A stretch of DNA of 64,000 bases, from assembly GCA_910578715.1 (NCBI GenBank), contig CAJTRL010000008.1, positions 1 to 64,000 of the forward strand. Reading direction: 5' to 3'. Every line of letters starts with the position of its first letter. Within the stretch, counting starts at the first letter, position 1. Shown here one piece after another: positions 62,481-64,000 of this stretch. This DNA is from an uncultured Lachnospiraceae bacterium. Lineage in GTDB: Bacteria; Bacillota; Clostridia; Lachnospirales; Lachnospiraceae. The notes below the pieces were generated by a model. That model saw only the letters and a list, made by a program, of their open reading frames with translations, searched no databases and had not been told where the DNA came from. A program made the position numbers and the translations under genes.

Positions 62481-64000
62481 TTACTTCACTTGATACAGAT
62501 AAAAATCATCTAACGTCCCCCAGCCTTTGGCCGCACAACTTACGGACGCGCCCACGGTCAGCGTACCGTCCTCACCGACTATAATTTCGGAAATCACCGG
62601 ATTCTGCCAGTTACACCAGCCCGTCACGCCAGTTTCCTGTGTGAGCCGTTCTGTGCCGTTATCCGCATAGATGTACATGTCCGGACTGTCCCCGGCATCG
62701 CCGCCCTGTATATACAGGCCAAACTCGTAAGTTCCCGGTGTCAGCCCCGTAATAGTCTGCTCCACCGTAAAGGAAACTTCCCCGGTGGAATAAAAATGCA
62801 GAGCCGTCTCGCCGCTTTTCGCATCCGACTCTTTCTTCTGAAAATCCGTCATGCCGCCGCTCTTTTCCTCGATAACCCACATAGAAGTGTCCGCTTCTTC
62901 AAAACTGCTGTTAGCCACCATGTTATTGCGGTTTACGGAAATTTTCGCCGTTACCTGTTCTTTTTCCAGATATTCGATGACTTTCTCCGAAAGGGTCGTA
63001 TCGGCCGTGGAATCCGTCAGCATCCCGAATGTTCCGGTCACTTCATAGTCTCCGGATGCGGATGTATCGATTGCAGATAACTGCGCCTCATCCCACAGAA
63101 CCGGAATCTCCGCCGTGCTCCTGTCATTATAAACGACGCTCACCGTTTCCGGCATCAACACTTCTCCGCCTAACGGCACGGAAAGTTCTACGGGTAAAAT
63201 ATTTTCCACCGCCTGTTCCACAATGGTGCCGCAATGCAGATATTTGAATACTTTTAAAGATTCGAGCGGGTGTCCCTCATAGTCAAAAAGGGCCTGATTG
63301 TCCCAGGAACTGCCGCCGTAATAAACACCCGCATCTTTCGGGTCATAGGAAGCCGCGTAACTGGAAGCCCACCCGGAACCGTTCTTTTCCCAGGATTCCC
63401 GATTCGCGGAAAGCACCGCCGCCGCGTCCGGCGCATCTTCCTCATAGACACCCACCGGAATCCATGCCGGTTCCCAGTAAAAGACGCCGAGGCCCGCTTC
63501 TCCCACATCGGCCACCGCCGCGCATACATCCCGGACGAGATTGGTCTGGCCCTGTGCGCTGACCGCATATTCCGGTACCACGTCTGCCCCGCCGATGCTG
63601 TTCGCAGAGCCGTCCCCGTCTCCATCCGTATAGGGATAGGAAGTCTCCGCCACCATCACCTTTTTCCCATATTCTTCGGAGAGTTCCCGCAAAACATCCG
63701 TCAGGTTTTCCAGACTTCCATGCCAGAAGGGATAATAAGATACGGCAAAAATATCATAATCAATTTCTTTCTCCAGCAGTTTCTGCGCGGTGGCAAGCGT
63801 TCCCTTTTTGTCGGAAACATCCGTAAAATGCACCGCTATCTGCATCTCCTGTCCTGATTCCCCGGCGGTTTCCCTGACCGCTCTGGAACCGGCCTGCAGT
63901 AACTGCCGCCGTTTTGTCCAGTCCGTTTCGCCGGAAATACCGTTGTTGATTTCATTTCCAATCTGCACCATGCCGATTACAGCGCCCGCGTCAATCATCT
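62481..64000 (-). CDS. Secreted GH53 endo-galactanase with Ig-like and binding domains, N-terminus outside window
   Basis: The gene runs off the right edge; 505 or more C-terminal residues are seen. The GH53 catalytic part has acid/base Glu in MVQIGNEINNG, SYYPFWHGSL, nucleophile Glu in MVAETSYPY, and WDNQALFDYEGHPLESL at its end. It is followed by a Big_4-type Ig-like domain (VSVVYNDRSTAEIPVLWDEA) and a beta-rich carbohydrate-binding-like domain (NSSFEEADTSMWVIEE, GLTPGTYEFGLYIQGGDAG), perhaps of the CBM61 kind known on galactanases. It probably degrades galactan outside the cell for the importer at 37-41 kb. Confidence 0.9.
   Translation of the reverse strand, partial: MIDAGAVIGMVQIGNEINNGISGETDWTKRRQLLQAGSRAVRETAGESGQEMQIAVHFTDVSDKKGTLATAQKLLEKEIDYDIFAVSYYPFWHGSLENLTDVLRELSEEYGKKVMVAETSYPYTDGDGDGSANSIGGADVVPEYAVSAQGQTNLVRDVCAAVADVGEAGLGVFYWEPAWIPVGVYEEDAPDAAAVLSANRESWEKNGSGWASSYAASYDPKDAGVYYGGSSWDNQALFDYEGHPLESLKVFKYLHCGTIVEQAVENILPVELSVPLGGEVLMPETVSVVYNDRSTAEIPVLWDEAQLSAIDTSASGDYEVTGTFGMLTDSTADTTLSEKVIEYLEKEQVTAKISVNRNNMVANSSFEEADTSMWVIEEKSGGMTDFQKKESDAKSGETALHFYSTGEVSFTVEQTITGLTPGTYEFGLYIQGGDAGDSPDMYIYADNGTERLTQETGVTGWCNWQNPVISEIIVGEDGTLTVGASVSCAAKGWGTLDDFYLYQVK

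Overview
The window looks like a stretch of chromosome from a gut Lachnospiraceae-type Firmicute (Clostridium cluster XIVa relative). The reasons are the moderate G+C, Gram-positive lipoproteins and AGGAGG-type ribosome sites, the long single-chain PurL, ABC sugar importers without their own ATPase, a galacto-N-biose/lacto-N-biose phosphorylase locus, and GH53/GH42 galactan enzymes. No species is claimed.

Layout. 1-2.3 kb: two zinc-ribbon proteins (one with a CFI-box-like C-terminus) and a tRNA-Met/tRNA-Val pair with promoter and terminator. 2.4-9.8 kb: housekeeping genes argS, queH, carB, carA. 9.9-14.2 kb: a zinc-ribbon membrane protein with a coding minisatellite, then a phospholipid operon (pssA, psd, PAP2) and a VTT-domain membrane protein. 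14.4-22.6 kb: a galacto-N-biose/lacto-N-biose locus (NahK-like kinase, GH112 phosphorylase, a 54-residue membrane protein, two permeases, binding lipoprotein, AraC regulator). 22.6-31.4 kb: purL, a TetR regulator, an unknown protein, a large cNMP-domain protein and an OFA-type transporter. 32-36.8 kb: a GH13 lipoprotein and an MBOAT/SGNH acylation pair. 37-49.8 kb: a galactan locus (importer with a frameshifted binding protein, two LacI regulators, intracellular GH53, an unknown 619-residue protein, GH42) plus a cysteine-rich double DUF305 protein.

49.9-50.7 kb holds a type III toxin-antitoxin module of the ToxIN/AbiQ kind: consensus promoter, about 2.5 copies of a 38-nt RNA repeat, leaky terminator, and a short ToxN-like gene. 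An HNH-nuclease remnant follows in the same frame. BlaI/BlaR1, a nuclease-like remnant, HAD, AI-2E and AraC/GyrI genes come next, with a MITE-like element at 56.2 kb.

57.3-62.3 kb is the most interesting region. Four genes read as one unit: an HTH-dynamin GTPase, a helical protein, a protein with a GHH (HNH/Endo VII-like) motif followed by membrane segments, and a SUKH/SMI1-like putative immunity protein. A TTGACC-17-TATAAT promoter and a perfect double palindrome lie upstream. This could be an undescribed anti-phage or toxin-immunity operon. The right edge is a truncated secreted GH53 galactanase that probably feeds the galactan importer.

A DNA-level start-site motif (GAGAGAAAGG-N-ATGGTTAT, with a second start 11-13 nt later) recurs before six unrelated genes, including three of the four genes in the dynamin operon. 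All functional calls are from reading the sequence; no database search was run.
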